The notes beneath the pieces are model-generated. The model did not search any database, was not told the DNA's origin, and saw only the letters and a program-made list of their open reading frames with translations. A program made the position numbers and the translations under genes. From Candidatus Iainarchaeum sp. (GTDB taxonomy: Archaea; Iainarchaeota; Iainarchaeia; Iainarchaeales; GCA-2688035): 6,776 nt of DNA. Positions 5,937 through 6,776 of the stretch are shown here, in pieces. The stretch's first letter is position 1. Each line of letters starts with the position of its first letter. The DNA lies in assembly GCA_026396975.1 (NCBI GenBank), contig JAPLVT010000052.1, forward strand, positions 1 through 6,776, given 5' to 3'.

Positions 5937-6776
5937 TCAAAAATTTTTAACAAGGAATTCCCTGAATTTGCCGTAATCGTTCGGCATTTTTTCAAACTCT
6001 TCTTTTTTCTTTTCAAGCCCTGCAAGGCTCTTCGGCAGTTTTGGGTCAATGCCAATCGTCTCCCTTATCACTTTGGGGAATTTTGCTGGGTGCGCTGTTT
6101 CAATTGAAACGCAGGCATTCGCTGGGTTCCTTTCCAGGAAGCGCTGCAGCCCAAACCATGCAACAGCGCCATGCGGCTCAAGCACAGTGTCAAACTGCAA
6201 GTAAGCCTCTTTTATGGCTTGTTTTGTCTGCGAGTCTGAAACGCTGAGCGAGAAAATATCGCGCCGCATCTTTTGCAGGTCGGGCGGCCGGATTATTCCG
6301 CCGCTTTCATCCATCCTCCCCCCATATAATTCCACCACTCTCGCGAGATTGCTCGGGTGGCCAACGTTCATTGCGTTGCTGAGGCATTCCCTTGATGGCG
6401 CGACTTTTTCGTATTTTCCTGTTTCGAGAAAGCGCGGGAACTCATCATTACCGTTCACAGCAACAACAAATTTTTCCACGGGCAAACCCATTCTATTTGC
6501 GATTATGCCGCCCGTGAAGTTACCGAAATTCCCGCTCGGCACAGCGAACACAATTTTTTCACCGGGTTGTTCAAGCGCCTTTGAGTAACCGTAGAAATAG
6601 TAAGCCGCCTGGGGCAGCAGCCTGCCTACGCTGATGCTGTTTGCGCTGCTCAGGTTCAGGCTGCGCAATTTTTGGTCAACAAAAGACTGCTTTGCAATTG
6701 CCTGGCAGTCGTCAAACTTTCCGTCCACAGAAACGGAACGTACGTTATCGCCAATGGTATCGAGCTGCCTCTTTTG
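5937..6776 (-). CDS. thrC: Threonine synthase, 5' end cut off
   Basis: PLP enzyme that converts O-phosphohomoserine to threonine, the last step of threonine synthesis. The frame runs open to the right window edge, so the start and the N-terminal part, including the PLP-binding lysine, lie outside; a GTG at 6728 is internal, since conserved residues precede it. About 279 residues are visible. Seen in order: QLDTIGDNVRSVSVDG running into KFDDCQ, then SANSISVGRLLPQ, AAYYFYGY, the PSGNFGN phosphate-binding loop of PLP enzymes, NDEFPRFLETG, AMNVGHPSNLARV and LEPHGAVAW. This is the longer E. coli/yeast-like class of threonine synthase rather than the short class typical of plants and Bacillus. The stop codon is 11 bases before lipA, so the genes are probably co-transcribed, although threonine synthesis has no direct link to lipoylation. 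Confidence 0.94.
   Translation of the reverse strand, partial: QKRQLDTIGDNVRSVSVDGKFDDCQAIAKQSFVDQKLRSLNLSSANSISVGRLLPQAAYYFYGYSKALEQPGEKIVFAVPSGNFGNFTGGIIANRMGLPVEKFVVAVNGNDEFPRFLETGKYEKVAPSRECLSNAMNVGHPSNLARVVELYGGRMDESGGIIRPPDLQKMRRDIFSLSVSDSQTKQAIKEAYLQFDTVLEPHGAVAWFGLQRFLERNPANACVSIETAHPAKFPKVIRETIGIDPKLPKSLAGLEKKKEEFEKMPNDYGKFREFLVKNF

Noticed and set aside
5939..5950. AAAAATTTTT palindrome and TTAAAAAT sequence before lipA as a promoter
   Set aside because: It encodes the last residues (Lys-Asn-Phe) of thrC, and the 11-base gap to lipA favours co-transcription; AT-rich matches of this length are not reliable alone.

Overview
The window is a compact, gene-dense piece of a prokaryotic chromosome with eight protein genes, two of them cut by the window edges. 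No RNA gene, CRISPR array, insertion sequence or long repeat was seen, and no stretch over 300 bases lacks a gene. The longest gaps are about 46 and 49 bases. Base composition looks balanced and even throughout, so nothing suggests a recently acquired island. The separate small lipoate ligase and its stand-alone C-terminal partner, the oligo-T tracts at a gene boundary and the TATA-like box point to an archaeon, perhaps of a small-genome lineage that uses tetrahydrofolate. This is an inference: split lipoate ligases also occur in bacteria, and no marker gene here settles it.

Left half, plus strand (1-3938): the 3' part of folC (folate polyglutamylation), then a six-helix or so membrane protein resembling a vitamin-uptake S component, then glyA (serine hydroxymethyltransferase) and folD (methylene-tetrahydrofolate dehydrogenase/cyclohydrolase). 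The last three genes are tightly spaced and probably form one transcription unit. A possible boundary made of T-tracts and a TATA-like sequence lies just after folC.

Right half, minus strand (6776-3943): the 3' part of thrC (threonine synthase), lipA (lipoyl synthase), a stand-alone lipoate ligase C-terminal domain (lplB) and the lipoate-protein ligase catalytic subunit (lplA). Spacings are 11 bases, 49 bases and a 4-base ATGA overlap, so this is probably one operon. It meets the folate operon tail to tail with only 4 bases between the stop codons of folD and lplA.

The two operons fit one theme. glyA and folD run serine/glycine-linked one-carbon units on tetrahydrofolate, folC keeps the folate in the cell, and the membrane protein may import a folate-like vitamin. 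LipA and LplA/LplB would make and attach the lipoyl group needed by the glycine cleavage H protein, or by a 2-oxoacid dehydrogenase, neither of which is in the window. The genes themselves belong to known families. The points worth following up are the membrane protein, the pairing of a split ligase with classical LipA, and altered cofactor-site residues in FolD and FolC.
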